64,000 nt of DNA from JANQHO01 sp965218075 (GTDB lineage: Bacteria > Bacteroidota > Bacteroidia > Flavobacteriales > Schleiferiaceae). Below, in pieces: positions 46,300 to 56,239 of the stretch (the stretch's first letter is position 1; each line of letters starts with the position of its first letter). A program made the translations under genes and the position numbers. The notes under the pieces are model-generated. The model saw nothing but the letters and a program-made list of their open reading frames with translations, searched no databases and was not told the origin of the DNA. Location of the stretch: assembly GCA_965218075.1 (NCBI GenBank), contig CBDCJZ010000003.1:1488001-1552000 (forward strand), read 5' to 3'.

Positions 46300-46911
46300 C
46301 TATATATTATTTTTTGAAGTATACAGCACCGGGTTCAATTCCGGATCGTTGTACATCTTCATTTGGCGGTACACTTTCATGATTCTGTAGCCCTTAGCTA
46401 AGTCTTCTAGCAACTGGTCGATTGCGAGAGTAAGATCGGTCTTTTGGGTTAGAAGGACTTTATGTTTAAGCTGATTTTTCTTTTTAAGGGTATCCGATAT
46501 ATCTATTCTATTGGCTTCTGTTTCAATATGGTAGATTTTTAAAGCTAGAATAGAAAGCCGGTCAATGGCCCAAGCTGGACTTTCCGTGTTGATGCGAGAA
46601 TCAGGCTGAAACATGACGTCTTTAAAGCGCTCAAAGTAAAAGCGGTCTATTTTTTCCACCATATCCGTACGGAGCTGATTGCTCTTGTCTATATGCCTCT
46701 TTATCCCTAGGGCTTTTTCAGCATCAATTTCGGGGTCACGAATAATATCTTCTAAATGCCACTGCACGCAGTCAATCCAGCTTTTGCCGTACAATAGCTG
46801 CCCAAAATTGTCTTTCTTGTACGGGTTTTTTTCAAGGGTATTCACATTGTCGAATTGATGATAGTCTTGTATTGTTTTAAAGAACAGGTCAAATATTTCG
46901 ATGATCTGCAT
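46300..46911 (-). CDS. DUF4254 family protein
   Basis: A 203-residue, mostly helical cytoplasmic protein with LLYGKSWIDCVQWHLEDIIRDPEID near residues 38-62 and TESPAWAIDRLSILALKIYHIETEA at about 108-132, the conserved segments of DUF4254. The family occurs next to GT9 genes in Bacteroidota. It starts one base into the end of the aminotransferase gene and ends directly before the GT9 gene. Its activity is unknown; a role in LPS core synthesis is inferred only from the neighbour. Confidence 0.85.
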   Translation of the reverse strand: MQIIEIFDLFFKTIQDYHQFDNVNTLEKNPYKKDNFGQLLYGKSWIDCVQWHLEDIIRDPEIDAEKALGIKRHIDKSNQLRTDMVEKIDRFYFERFKDVMFQPDSRINTESPAWAIDRLSILALKIYHIETEANRIDISDTLKKKNQLKHKVLLTQKTDLTLAIDQLLEDLAKGYRIMKVYRQMKMYNDPELNPVLYTSKNNI

Positions 46912-48104
46912 TACGATAGCTTTTCTACGGCGTTTTTAATTCTTCCGATAGCTTTTCTCAAACTGTCTTTAGGGGCGGCATACGATATTCTCAGGTAATC
47001 TGGACTGCCAAATGCCTCTCCTGGCACCAAGGATACTCGAACTTCTTCTAAAAGGAATCTGCAAAGATCGTTACTGCTATTAATAATATAGCTGCGGTAA
47101 GATTTACCGAAAAATTCGGCTATATTAGGAAACATATAAAAAGCTCCTTTAGGAATGTTGGTGATAAAGCCAGGAGTGTCGTTTAAGAGATTTAATACCA
47201 TATTCCTGCGTTCTAGGAAAGCATTTTTCATGTAGACCACTTTTTTAGGGTCAGCTTCTATTGCCGCTAAAAAAGCCCGTTGAGTAATACTACAGGTGGC
47301 AGAGGTAAATTGCCCTTGTATCTTATCACAAGCTTTGGCAATTTCAGGAGAAGCAGCTATATAGCCACAGCGCCAGCCCGTCATGGCAAAGCCTTTAGAT
47401 ACTCCATTTATAGTAATTACTCTGTCATAAATATTTTGATTGATCGCCAGACTTGCGTGTTTTTCTTCAAAATTGATGAGCTCATAAATCTCATCACATA
47501 TGGTATAAACATGGGGATGCCTTTCCAAAATTTCAGACAGAGCCTTTAACTCATCTTCAGTATAAACACTACCTGACGGATTACAGGGTGTGCTGAAAAT
47601 AAGCATTTTGGTTTTGGAGGTCATGTTTTCTTCCAACTGTTGCGATGTAATCTTAAAGTCGCTATTAGCGATAGTGGGAATAACTATGAGCTTAGCTTCT
47701 GCCAACTTTGCTATGGCATAATAGGAAACCCAATAGGGTGCAGGTAATAAAACTTCATCACCCGGATTAAGCAAGCTAAGAGCAACATTAGCGATACTTT
47801 GTTTTGTCCCAGTTGAAATTACAATTTGCTCAGGAATATAATTTAAATTATTATCCCTTTTTAGCTTATGGCAGATCGCTTCTCTTGCATCTTTATACCC
47901 TGCAATTGGAGGATAATGAGTATAGTTATCGTCAATCGCCTTTTTTGCAGCTTCTTTTATAAATTCTGGAGTATTAAAATCCGGCTCTCCCATCGACAAA
48001 TTGATTACATCAATCCCGTCATTCCTCATTTTGCGACTCCTTTTATTTATAGCTATGGTTTGTGATTCGGGGAGATTTAGAATGCGTTCAGAAAGAAGAC
48101 TCAT
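46911..48104 (-). CDS. Pyridoxal-phosphate aminotransferase (aspartate aminotransferase type)
   Basis: A 397-residue class I aminotransferase. Landmarks are NLSMGEPDFNTPEFI at the substrate-binding N-terminus, STGTKQSIANVALSLLNPGDEV, STPCNPSGSVYTEDEL, and the Schiff-base lysine in NGVSKGFAMTGWRCGYI. It is closest to AspC/PatA-type aspartate aminotransferases; the exact amino acid specificity cannot be read. It is the first gene of the unit that ends in the GT9 gene, with a one-base overlap to DUF4254. Confidence 0.9.
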   Translation of the reverse strand: MSLLSERILNLPESQTIAINKRSRKMRNDGIDVINLSMGEPDFNTPEFIKEAAKKAIDDNYTHYPPIAGYKDAREAICHKLKRDNNLNYIPEQIVISTGTKQSIANVALSLLNPGDEVLLPAPYWVSYYAIAKLAEAKLIVIPTIANSDFKITSQQLEENMTSKTKMLIFSTPCNPSGSVYTEDELKALSEILERHPHVYTICDEIYELINFEEKHASLAINQNIYDRVITINGVSKGFAMTGWRCGYIAASPEIAKACDKIQGQFTSATCSITQRAFLAAIEADPKKVVYMKNAFLERRNMVLNLLNDTPGFITNIPKGAFYMFPNIAEFFGKSYRSYIINSSNDLCRFLLEEVRVSLVPGEAFGSPDYLRISYAAPKDSLRKAIGRIKNAVEKLS

Positions 48105-48200
48105 CCAGAGAAAACTTATTATGAGAAAGCAAAACTATAAATTTACGGATATTGTAGCCTTTGTTTTCGCGATATTTACGCACTGTTATAAAAATTGATC

Positions 48201-48722
48201 ATGGAAGTTTTTTGGGATTTGTTGAAATATGCTTTGCCCTCCATTTTTTTGCTGATACTATGTTATATGATGCTATCCAACTTTATGAACAATGAAGAAA
48301 AACGCAGGCTATACTTTTCGAAAAAAGAAATACAAAAGAGTGTTTTACTTGTACGTTTGCAGGCTTATGAAAGGCTCTCCCTGTTTCTCGAGCGTATTAC
48401 ACCTGATCGCTTACTGGTAAGAGTATCCTCTAAAAATATGTCAGTTAAGCAGTATCAAAATGTACTCACCCATATTATAAGGGCTGAATTTGAACACAAT
48501 CTTTCACAACAAATTTACTTGAGTAATCAAGCTTGGCGAATGATCATAACCGCTAAGTCCGCCACAGTGGGAATTATTAATAATATAGCTGATGAGCTGA
48601 ATCCTGAAGATGAAGGCATTGAACTCGGCAAAAAGATCCTGGGTCAGGTAATGGAGATGAATAGCTTTCCTACTAAGAAAGCCCTGGCTTATCTGAGGGT
48701 GGAAGTGAGGAGGAATTTCTAA
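48201..48722 (+). CDS. Conserved hypothetical protein with N-terminal membrane helix
   Basis: A 173-residue protein with one membrane helix near residues 8-27 (YALPSIFLLILCYMMLSNFM). A helical cytoplasmic part follows, with LERITPDRLLVRVS and RAEFEHNLSQQIYLSNQAW. I recognise it as a Bacteroidota protein of unknown function. The ATG at 48201 is preferred to the upstream TTG. It is divergent from the aminotransferase operon and convergent with the following lipoprotein gene. Confidence 0.75.
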   Translation: MEVFWDLLKYALPSIFLLILCYMMLSNFMNNEEKRRLYFSKKEIQKSVLLVRLQAYERLSLFLERITPDRLLVRVSSKNMSVKQYQNVLTHIIRAEFEHNLSQQIYLSNQAWRMIITAKSATVGIINNIADELNPEDEGIELGKKILGQVMEMNSFPTKKALAYLRVEVRRNF

Positions 48723-48751
48723 ACAAAAAAGAGAAAGCTCTTTATTTTGTG

Positions 48752-49117
48752 TCAATATTTATACTTCAGGAATTTGGCCTTTATAAACTTTTCTTCCTCA
48801 GTAGAGGTACGGGTGCTAAATGGACCCTCACTAGTGGTGATGCCAGATGCCTTCTTCTGAATATCACCGAAAAGTATAGCGTCAGCTCCTTTAGACCTTG
48901 CTTCTTTTATAATCTTTTCCTGGACTTTTTCCATGCTTACAAATTCTCTCGTTTCAGCTTCGAGGGTACCCATCACCTCATAATCTCTTTTGATATCTGC
49001 TTCGTCAAAATACATGTCAACTTGATTGGTAGGTGTATATCGCTTGCCTACGTAATCTACTGTTATACAAGAGGTCAATACGAGTAACAACAAGATTACA
49101 AGTAGTAAATTTTTCAT
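48752..49117 (-). CDS. Small lipoprotein
   Basis: 121 residues with a lipobox LTSC at residues 14-17 after a leucine-rich signal. The mature part has DYEVMGTLEAETREFVSMEKVQEKIIKEARSKGADAILFGDI, similar to small envelope lipoproteins that begin with a conserved KYxPTxxVxxY-like strand (RYTPTNQVDMYF). Function unknown. It is convergent with the gene on its left. Confidence 0.75.
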   Translation of the reverse strand: MKNLLLVILLLLVLTSCITVDYVGKRYTPTNQVDMYFDEADIKRDYEVMGTLEAETREFVSMEKVQEKIIKEARSKGADAILFGDIQKKASGITTSEGPFSTRTSTEEEKFIKAKFLKYKY

Positions 49118-49149
49118 GGCTATTCAATTTTGTCAGTAGAAAACATCAA

Positions 49150-50184
49150 TTAGCGTTCCAAAAATTCTTCAATGACCCTTTTAGCTGCTAAGTAAGGATT
49201 AACTTCATTTTTTTTGACCCGATTTTCAGCCTGTGATATTTTTTCTTCAGCATTCCTGTAAAACTTTCGAAGTAAAATATCTCCTATTGATTCCCTAAAC
49301 CAACTGATAGCTTGTTCTTTACGGTTTTGACGGAAATAGCCTTTTATTTTTTGTTGTTCTCCAAATTGCTGCACTATTTGCCAAACGTTTTCCATGCCTT
49401 TTTTTTCTAAAGCCGAACAAATATCTACCTGCGGAATCCATTCGTTGAGATTAGGAGAAAAAAGCTGTAAAGTCCTGGTATATTCAGCTTTAGCTTTTAT
49501 AGCTTCTTTTAGATTGTCCCCATCAGCTTTGTTAATAAGCAGCAGGTCAGCCATTTCTATAATACCTTTCTTGATGCCCTGTAGCTCATCGCCGGCATCT
49601 GAAAGCATCAACAGCAGGAAAAAATCAACCATAGACTTTACAGCAACCTCAGATTGACCAACTCCTACAGTTTCTACAATAATGATATCAAAACCTGTTG
49701 CCTCAAGTAAAAATATGGCTTCTCGAGTATGCAGTGCGACCCCTCCTAAACTACCTGAAGAGGGCGAAGGGCGAATAAAAGCATTTTGATTGACAGAAAG
49801 TTTTTCCATACGGGTTTTATCGCCGAGTATGCTGCCCTTGGAGCATGAACTAGTAGGGTCAATTGCCAAAACTGCCACTTTTTTACCTCGCTCTATAAGG
49901 TAAGTGCCGAAAGCTTCTATAAAAGTGCTTTTTCCTACTCCTGGTACTCCAGTAATACCAATACGCAAAGAATTTCCACTTTCTGGCAACAAGTTTTGGA
50001 TAAGTTCCTCTGCCAGCTTGCGATGAATACCTAGCTTACTTTCAGTCAAGGTGAGGCTATAGCTTAAAGTGGCACGGTTTCCCCGTCTAATGCCATTGGC
50101 CAAGCTTTCAACCGTAGGTAATAGTTTTTCATGACCTTGGTAGTTGCTAAAATTTGGATTTATGGCATGGTATTTAGTTTCCAA
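49150..50184 (-). CDS. meaB: Methylmalonyl-CoA mutase-associated GTPase MeaB
   Basis: A P-loop GTPase of 344 residues that chaperones methylmalonyl-CoA mutase, gating cobalamin cofactor loading. The Walker A motif GVPGVGKS is at residues 79-86, with VLAIDPTSSCSKGSILGDKTRM, IVETVGVGQSE and INKADGDN following. These are family signatures. It is encoded on the same strand shortly after both mutase genes, separated by 274 bases that contain possible gene debris. Confidence 0.94.
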   Translation of the reverse strand: METKYHAINPNFSNYQGHEKLLPTVESLANGIRRGNRATLSYSLTLTESKLGIHRKLAEELIQNLLPESGNSLRIGITGVPGVGKSTFIEAFGTYLIERGKKVAVLAIDPTSSCSKGSILGDKTRMEKLSVNQNAFIRPSPSSGSLGGVALHTREAIFLLEATGFDIIIVETVGVGQSEVAVKSMVDFFLLLMLSDAGDELQGIKKGIIEMADLLLINKADGDNLKEAIKAKAEYTRTLQLFSPNLNEWIPQVDICSALEKKGMENVWQIVQQFGEQQKIKGYFRQNRKEQAISWFRESIGDILLRKFYRNAEEKISQAENRVKKNEVNPYLAAKRVIEEFLER

Positions 50185-50458
50185 AATTATTCAAATAAGT
50201 TGACTCTTACCAAGAAACATTTCCCAAGCAGTCTACTGCGTGTTCTTTTCGTTGAAGCCAGAAACTCTGGCAATTGCTTTGTTGAGTACGATTACTAGAT
50301 GGCCTATCAGTTCTTCTTTGTTCCATAAAAGCTGGTTGTCTATTTCTATCTTCCTTATATTTCATGCTTGCTATCAATAGGCAATTAGCGTCTTTCCTGG
50401 CTCAGTGTTGAGATAAGACTGTTTTTACTTGCCCTTTGGGTTTTCAACTTCTTTGGGC

Positions 50459-52615
50459 TTATCCATTATGTTTCTGAAAATACTTTTCTGTTTTAGACTT
50501 GAGCATCACTTCTAAAATCTTAACCGCCGCATCAGCTATTGAGGTTCCCGGGCCAAATATATCAATTACTCCGGCATCAAATAAAAATTGATAATCCTTT
50601 TGAGGAATCACCCCTCCAGCAATCACCAGGATGTCTTCCCGCTCTTGCTTTTTGAGTTCTTCAATTGCTTGTGGGACCAAGGTTTTATGCCCTGCTGCCA
50701 GTGAGCTTATCCCTAAAATGTGCACGTCATTTTCTATAGCCTGATGAGTTGCTTCGGCAGGAGTTTGGAAAAGTGAACCGATGTCTACATCGAAGCCCAT
50801 ATCAGAAAAGGACGTAGCTACTACTTTTGCCCCGCGATCATGACCATCTTGCCCCAATTTGGCAATTATAATACGTGGCCTGCGGCCCTCTAGCTCTTCA
50901 AATTGATCCGCCAGCACTTGGACTTTTTTAAATTTTTCGTCTTTTTTCATCTCATTAGAATAAACACCTGAAATAGAGTGGATTTTAGCGATATATCGAC
51001 CGAATATCTTCTCCATGGCAAAGCTGATTTCTCCCAGCGTGGCTCTTTGCTTAGCCGCTTCTACCGCTAGCTCAAGCAAATTTCCTTTGGCTGTTTTGGC
51101 ACATTTGGTAATGGCATCAAGTGCTGCTTCGGTTTTTTTGGACTTGCGCTCCTTTTTTATTTTCTCTATTCGGTTTATTTGTCTTCGTCTTACTTCGGTG
51201 TTGTCCACTTCCAATAGCTCAATTTCTTCATCTTTGGCATTTCGGTAAGAATTTACGCCAATAATCCATTCTTTACCGCTGTCGATACGAGCTTGCTTTT
51301 TAGCAGCAGCTTCTTCAATACGCACTTTAGGAATGCCGATTTCAATGACTTTAGCCATACCGCCTAATTCTTCTACTTCTTTAATCAGCTTCCAAGCTCT
51401 TTTAGCTATTTTTTCTGTAAGATATTCTACATAATAGCCCCCCCCCCAAGGGTCAACGGTTTGAGTTATGCACAGTTCTTCCTGTAAGATCAATTGAGTG
51501 TTGCGGGCAATGTGGGCAGAGAATTCCGTAGGTAAGGCAATGGCTTCATCCAGTGAATTAGTATGTAAGGATTGAGTACCACTAAACACAGCAGCCATAG
51601 CCTCAATGGTAGTTCGGGTTACATTATTAAAAGGATCTTGCTTACTCAAACTGTAACCACTGGTTTGGCTGTGGGAACGTAAAGCAAGTGATTTTGAGTT
51701 TTGTGGGTTAAACTGCTTTACAATTTTGGCCCACAACATACGGGCGGCCCGTATTTTGGCAATTTCCATAAAGTGATTCATGCCGATGCCCCAGAAGAAG
51801 GAAAGTCGAGGAGCAAAGTCGTCTATTTTTAGCCCGGCTTTTAGTCCCATTCGTATGTATTCTAGCCCATCTGCTAGGGTATAAGCCAGTTCAATATCAG
51901 CGGTAGCACCGGCTTCGTGCATGTGATAGCCCGATATAGAAATGCTGTTAAAATGGGGCATATTTTTGCTGGTGTATTTAAAAATATCTGCGATAATCCG
52001 CATGGAAGGTTGGGGTGGATAAATGTAAGTGTTTCGTACCATGAATTCCTTCAAAATATCGTTTTGGATTGTACCCGAAAGCTGTTCAGGTTTCACCTCT
52101 TGTTCTGCGGCCGCCGCTATATAAAATGCCATGATAGGAATCACTGCTCCGTTCATGGTCATAGAAACAGATACCTGATCAAGAGGGATTTGATCGAAAA
52201 GGATTTTCATATCCTCAATACTATCTATAGCTACTCCGGCTTTGCCAATATCTCCAATTACACGCATATGATTGGAATCATAGCCACGATGGGTAGCTAG
52301 GTCGAAGGCTACAGAAAGTCCTTTTTGTCCAGCTGCTAGATTTCTACGGTAAAAAGCATTGGACTCCTCTGCAGTAGAAAACCCAGCATATTGACGAATA
52401 GTCCACGGGCGATTGGTGTACATGCTGGAGTAAGGACCGCGCAAGTAAGGAGGAAGTCCTGCTACAAAATCGGTATGTTGGAGCTTATCAAAATCTTCCT
52501 TTCGGAAATGTTCTGGCACTTTTATTTTTTCAGGTGTTTCCCAGCTGAAAGAGCTTGGAGTAATTTCTTTGGGTTTAGCTTTGTATATAGTATTTTGAAA
52601 ATCGTGTCTTTCCAT
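50459..52615 (-). CDS. Methylmalonyl-CoA mutase large (alpha) subunit
   Basis: The catalytic, B12-binding subunit, 718 residues. It isomerises methylmalonyl-CoA and succinyl-CoA, linking propionate and odd-chain or branched metabolites to the citric acid cycle. The N-terminal TIM-barrel part shows PYLRGPYSSMYTNRPWTIRQYAGFS and RNTQLILQEELCITQTVDPWGGGYYVEYL. The C-terminal B12 domain has the DxHxxG motif with His592 (GQDGHDRGAKVVATS). A run of ten C bases on the plus strand (51438-51447) encodes the WGGGY Gly codons. It begins one base after the small-subunit stop. Confidence 0.95.
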   Translation of the reverse strand: MERHDFQNTIYKAKPKEITPSSFSWETPEKIKVPEHFRKEDFDKLQHTDFVAGLPPYLRGPYSSMYTNRPWTIRQYAGFSTAEESNAFYRRNLAAGQKGLSVAFDLATHRGYDSNHMRVIGDIGKAGVAIDSIEDMKILFDQIPLDQVSVSMTMNGAVIPIMAFYIAAAAEQEVKPEQLSGTIQNDILKEFMVRNTYIYPPQPSMRIIADIFKYTSKNMPHFNSISISGYHMHEAGATADIELAYTLADGLEYIRMGLKAGLKIDDFAPRLSFFWGIGMNHFMEIAKIRAARMLWAKIVKQFNPQNSKSLALRSHSQTSGYSLSKQDPFNNVTRTTIEAMAAVFSGTQSLHTNSLDEAIALPTEFSAHIARNTQLILQEELCITQTVDPWGGGYYVEYLTEKIAKRAWKLIKEVEELGGMAKVIEIGIPKVRIEEAAAKKQARIDSGKEWIIGVNSYRNAKDEEIELLEVDNTEVRRRQINRIEKIKKERKSKKTEAALDAITKCAKTAKGNLLELAVEAAKQRATLGEISFAMEKIFGRYIAKIHSISGVYSNEMKKDEKFKKVQVLADQFEELEGRRPRIIIAKLGQDGHDRGAKVVATSFSDMGFDVDIGSLFQTPAEATHQAIENDVHILGISSLAAGHKTLVPQAIEELKKQEREDILVIAGGVIPQKDYQFLFDAGVIDIFGPGTSIADAAVKILEVMLKSKTEKYFQKHNG
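51438..51447 (-). repeat. G10 homopolymer inside the mutase gene
   Basis: Ten consecutive G bases in the coding strand encode part of PWGGGYY. All three glycines use GGG, which is unusual in this AT-rich DNA. Such tracts are prone to slippage. Confidence 0.8.
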
Positions 52616-53986
52616 CTATTTACCAGTATCACAACCTTCCATTTCTTCTGTCAATCTTTTGGCTATAATAGGCTTGACAATTTTACCTCTATAGCTTTTA
52701 GCTGTAATGGACTTGGGCTTAATGGTTTCTTCTTCTTTACGATATTTATTTGCTCCTATTAGAATTTTTTGATTTTCATCAAATGCTTTTTGTTCAACTT
52801 CAGCAGAGACTTCTATTTTCTCTTGTAACCAAGCCTTTCTTAATGTTTCCACATAGCCTCCTTGTTCTTCTATGGCTTTAAAAAATTTCCAGCTTTTTTG
52901 GGCTAATTCTTCGGTGAGGTTTTCAATAAAATAAGAACCCTGAGCAATATCGCTTACTGCGTCTAAATGAGCCTCATACTGGGCAATCAATTGCTGATTT
53001 CGGGAAATACGGCTCTCCAAAGTTTCGCTATTATCTTTGCTCGAAATTAAAGGTTTAATGGAAAGCTCATCACATCCGCCAATTACTGCGGCCATGGTTT
53101 CGCTAGTAGTGCGAATTATATTGTTGTAGACATCAAGTTTGCTTTTATTGCGCTGGCAGTTTTCGCAATAAATGTGAACGTCGTCTTCAATCAGGTTTAA
53201 TTCAACCTGCAAATTTTGCCAAAGTCTACGAAAAGCTCGGAGTTTTGATATTTCCCCAAAGTAGTTAGAACCTATGGCAAAATTAAACCAGAATTTATTG
53301 GTAGACTTTAATTCTAGGCGATGAATGTATTCGTAGGCTATGCTAAGAGTTATTCCCAATTGCTGGCTTAAGGTGGCTCCAGCATTGGCAAAAAGGTTAG
53401 AATTGACGCAAATGCTTTTTAAGCCTTCAGGAGTGGCTTTGGTAAGTTTTTGTATTTCCTCCAAGTCTGTAACCTCATCTTTGAACCAATTGCCAGAGCG
53501 GGATAGGTTTTCCATACAGTCAATATTGATAGAACCTCGTATTTGGCTGTATTTAAGCCCACGTTCTTTTATAATCTTGTTCAAGTTATTCCAGACTTCT
53601 ATACCATTGCCTTCGGTTACAAAATGTATATGGATGTGTTCAATCAATATGTCTTGTAAGAGAGTCTTAAGATTAGGTTTGGGGCCAAGGTAAAAGAGTA
53701 GGGCAGACGCTCCTTTATTGAGGTAGTCTAGGGCTTTTTTTTTATCCTCTTTTTCATTATCTACTAAAATCTCCTGTACTACTTGCCAACCTCTTTTGCT
53801 CGCAACAGCTAAAGATTGTTCGGGTTGCCAGCTTTCTTTGGTGTACATAGGCCTTATAGTAATATCTTCTTCTAATTGTGAGTGAAAACTACTAACGGAT
53901 TTTCCTTTGAGATCTTTTTCAATTTTTTGCCGCCAATCTGCTAAGGTATGTGGCTTAAAATCTGCAAAGAGATTTTCTTCGGACAT
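52616..53986 (-). CDS. Methylmalonyl-CoA mutase small (beta) subunit
   Basis: A 456-residue partner of the large subunit, with the mutase barrel but no B12-binding domain and no DxHxxG motif. Landmarks are WQVVQEILVDN, INIDCMENLSRSGNW and TSETMAAVIGGCDELSIKPL. Beta subunits of the heterodimeric mutase are normally shorter and inactive like this. It is the first gene of the pair. Confidence 0.92.
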   Translation of the reverse strand: MSEENLFADFKPHTLADWRQKIEKDLKGKSVSSFHSQLEEDITIRPMYTKESWQPEQSLAVASKRGWQVVQEILVDNEKEDKKKALDYLNKGASALLFYLGPKPNLKTLLQDILIEHIHIHFVTEGNGIEVWNNLNKIIKERGLKYSQIRGSINIDCMENLSRSGNWFKDEVTDLEEIQKLTKATPEGLKSICVNSNLFANAGATLSQQLGITLSIAYEYIHRLELKSTNKFWFNFAIGSNYFGEISKLRAFRRLWQNLQVELNLIEDDVHIYCENCQRNKSKLDVYNNIIRTTSETMAAVIGGCDELSIKPLISSKDNSETLESRISRNQQLIAQYEAHLDAVSDIAQGSYFIENLTEELAQKSWKFFKAIEEQGGYVETLRKAWLQEKIEVSAEVEQKAFDENQKILIGANKYRKEEETIKPKSITAKSYRGKIVKPIIAKRLTEEMEGCDTGK

Positions 53987-54071
53987 GGGTCAGGGACTTT
54001 GGAGCAAAGGTCTGAAAAGCGTTTGGAAATAAGTAAATATTGACAAGAAACAGTTAAAGTATAATTTTGAA

Positions 54072-54386
54072 CTATTCTTCTTCCACTAGGTAAATCTCCT
54101 CTCCTGGTCTTTTCATCCAATATTGCTCGCGCGCAAATTTTTCCAGTTTTTCAGGGTTAAAAGTAAGCTCTTCCAGCTGCTTCTTGTCTTTCGCTATTTC
54201 CTTTTGGTAGTAGATGATACTTTCTTCCAATTCTTTTATTTCTCGCCTCAGTTCATCGTGAATAAGATAGGAACTTACATCCAGAAAGAGCATCCATATT
54301 AGAAAAGCAATAGTGACCAATATATATTTGTTAGAGGCTATCCTAAACCATTTTTGCTGCTGTAAAGAAGCCCACTTTTCTTTCAT
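54072..54386 (-). CDS. FtsB/DivIC-like septum formation initiator
   Basis: 104 residues with one membrane helix at about residues 24-42 (LVTIAFLIWMLFLDVSSYL) and a coiled coil (LRREIKELEESIIYYQKEIAKDKKQLEELT). The family's LEKFAREQYWMKRPGEEIYLV ending follows. FtsB/DivIC proteins bridge division proteins at the septum. It is a separate small gene upstream of the mutase pair on the same strand. Confidence 0.88.
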   Translation of the reverse strand: MKEKWASLQQQKWFRIASNKYILVTIAFLIWMLFLDVSSYLIHDELRREIKELEESIIYYQKEIAKDKKQLEELTFNPEKLEKFAREQYWMKRPGEEIYLVEEE

Positions 54387-54463
54387 GAACTCAAAATAAA
54401 GATTCTATCAACCTTTTAACGTCTTTAGTAAGTATTTTTTGCCTAATAAGAGATTATTAAAAA

Positions 54464-56239
54464 TCAAGCGGTAAGCTGCAGATTACTAAGATTATGATAT
54501 GTCCCGTCTTCTATTTGGAGCAACTCTTTATGGGTACCGCTTTCTACAATCTTTCCTCTATCTAAAACGATAATTTTATCTGCTTTGCGAATAGTAGATA
54601 ACCGGTGAGCGATTACCAATGAAGTGCGGCCTTTCATGAGCCTATCCAAGGAATCCTGAACCAGCTTTTCAGACTCAGAGTCCAGGGCTGAGGTAGCCTC
54701 GTCGAGGATAAGTATTTTGGGATTCTTTAGTACCGCTCGGGCTATGGCAACACGCTGGCGCTGGCCTCCTGAAAGTTGTACACCCCGCTCACCAACCAAA
54801 GTATTCAATCTCTCATTAAAATTACTGATAAACTCCCAAGCATTAGCCTTTTTGGCGGCTTCAATGATCTCTTCTTCGGTAGCATCGGTTTTACCATAAC
54901 TGATATTTTCACTTATACTTCCCCCAAAGAGAAAGACGTCTTGTGGTACGATGGCCATTTGATTACGCAACTGAGAAAGAGAGTATTCCTGTGAAGGCTT
55001 ATCATCAAAGTATAAAGTGCCTGAACTGGGCTCAAAGAAACGAAATATCAAATTAACCAATGTAGATTTTCCCGCCCCGCTGGGACCTACCAGCGCTATT
55101 TGCTCTCCTAGTAAAGCGCTAAAGCTGATATCTTTTAACACTTCCGCATCTCTACGGGTAGGGTAAGCAAAGCTTACATCTTTAAATTGAATCTTACCTT
55201 TAAAGTTAGGTAATTGGTTTTCGTGTTTTTTTTCTTCAATCTCTTCTTTGGGTTCATCTAGTATTTGCAGGAGTTCTTCGGTAGCACCTATGGATTTTTG
55301 CAACCTAGTATATACATTAGCTAGCCCACCAATGGAACCGCCTATAAAACTGGAGTAAATTACAAAACTAAAAAGCTCTCCGATTTGTAATTCTCCTCTT
55401 GCAATAAGGTTAGACCCCTGCCAAATTACAGCTATTATAGCACCAAATAATCCAAGTATAATAAACGAGGCAAAAGCTCCTCGATACCTGCCGCCTCTTA
55501 TTGCAATTTTAGCTACTTTATTGGTTTTGTTACGATAGCGGATGATTTCATAAAACTCATTGGCAAAAGCTTTCACATTGAAAATTCCCTGCAGGGTTTC
55601 TTCTACTATAATATTGGATTCAGCTATTTGTTTCTGGACGTTTTTGGAATACTTACGGATAAAACGCCCGAAAATAATGGAAATAACAACTACGGCAGGA
55701 AGTATAGCCAACATAAATAGGGTAAGCTTAGCTGAAGTAATAGTCAATAAAGTAATGCCCCCTACTATGATGGTTACTTGCCGCAGAAATTCAGCCAAAG
55801 TTGTAGTAAAGGTTTCCTGTAAGAGAGAGATGTCGGAAGAAATACGACTGTTGAGTTCTCCTACTCTTTTTTGGTCGAAAAAGGGAATAGGTAGCTTAAT
55901 CATGTGGCGATAAGTTTGCTGACGCAACGAAGCCAAGATTTTTTCAGTAACATTTACAAAAAGGATAATCCGAAAGAAAGAGAATATCGCTTGTACTCCT
56001 AATATTCCTAGTAATAATAATGCAGTGTGATTTATGTTCTCAATAGTTTTTTCTTTGTTAGTAGCATCAATCAGATTACCCAGAAGCTTGGGAAATGCCA
56101 AGCTGGCAGCACTGGAAAAAAACAGAAATACTATACCGAGAAAGAACTCTCCTCGATAAGGTTTTACATATTTGAATAGCCTGAGGGATTTTTTGAGGGG
56201 TCTTCTATTGAATTTAACTCTTCTTTTTTCTTCAGTCAT
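54464..56239 (-). CDS. ABC exporter, fused membrane and ATPase domains (MsbA-like)
   Basis: A 591-residue ABC half-transporter: an N-terminal membrane domain with six helices (about residues 30-320), then an ATPase domain. Walker A GPSGAGKS is at about residue 390, the signature LSGGQRQR and D-loop region ILDEATSALD follow, and the H-loop is VIAHRLST. Substrate unknown; lipid or drug export is typical of the group. It stands alone upstream of the FtsB-like gene. Confidence 0.9.
   Translation of the reverse strand: MTEEKRRVKFNRRPLKKSLRLFKYVKPYRGEFFLGIVFLFFSSAASLAFPKLLGNLIDATNKEKTIENINHTALLLLGILGVQAIFSFFRIILFVNVTEKILASLRQQTYRHMIKLPIPFFDQKRVGELNSRISSDISLLQETFTTTLAEFLRQVTIIVGGITLLTITSAKLTLFMLAILPAVVVISIIFGRFIRKYSKNVQKQIAESNIIVEETLQGIFNVKAFANEFYEIIRYRNKTNKVAKIAIRGGRYRGAFASFIILGLFGAIIAVIWQGSNLIARGELQIGELFSFVIYSSFIGGSIGGLANVYTRLQKSIGATEELLQILDEPKEEIEEKKHENQLPNFKGKIQFKDVSFAYPTRRDAEVLKDISFSALLGEQIALVGPSGAGKSTLVNLIFRFFEPSSGTLYFDDKPSQEYSLSQLRNQMAIVPQDVFLFGGSISENISYGKTDATEEEIIEAAKKANAWEFISNFNERLNTLVGERGVQLSGGQRQRVAIARAVLKNPKILILDEATSALDSESEKLVQDSLDRLMKGRTSLVIAHRLSTIRKADKIIVLDRGKIVESGTHKELLQIEDGTYHNLSNLQLTA

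Noticed and set aside
50232..50355. Minus-strand piece NQLLWNKEELIGHLVIVLNKAI between the mutase and meaB genes
   Set aside because: Too short and without a start in a clear context; could be a broken gene but cannot be supported.
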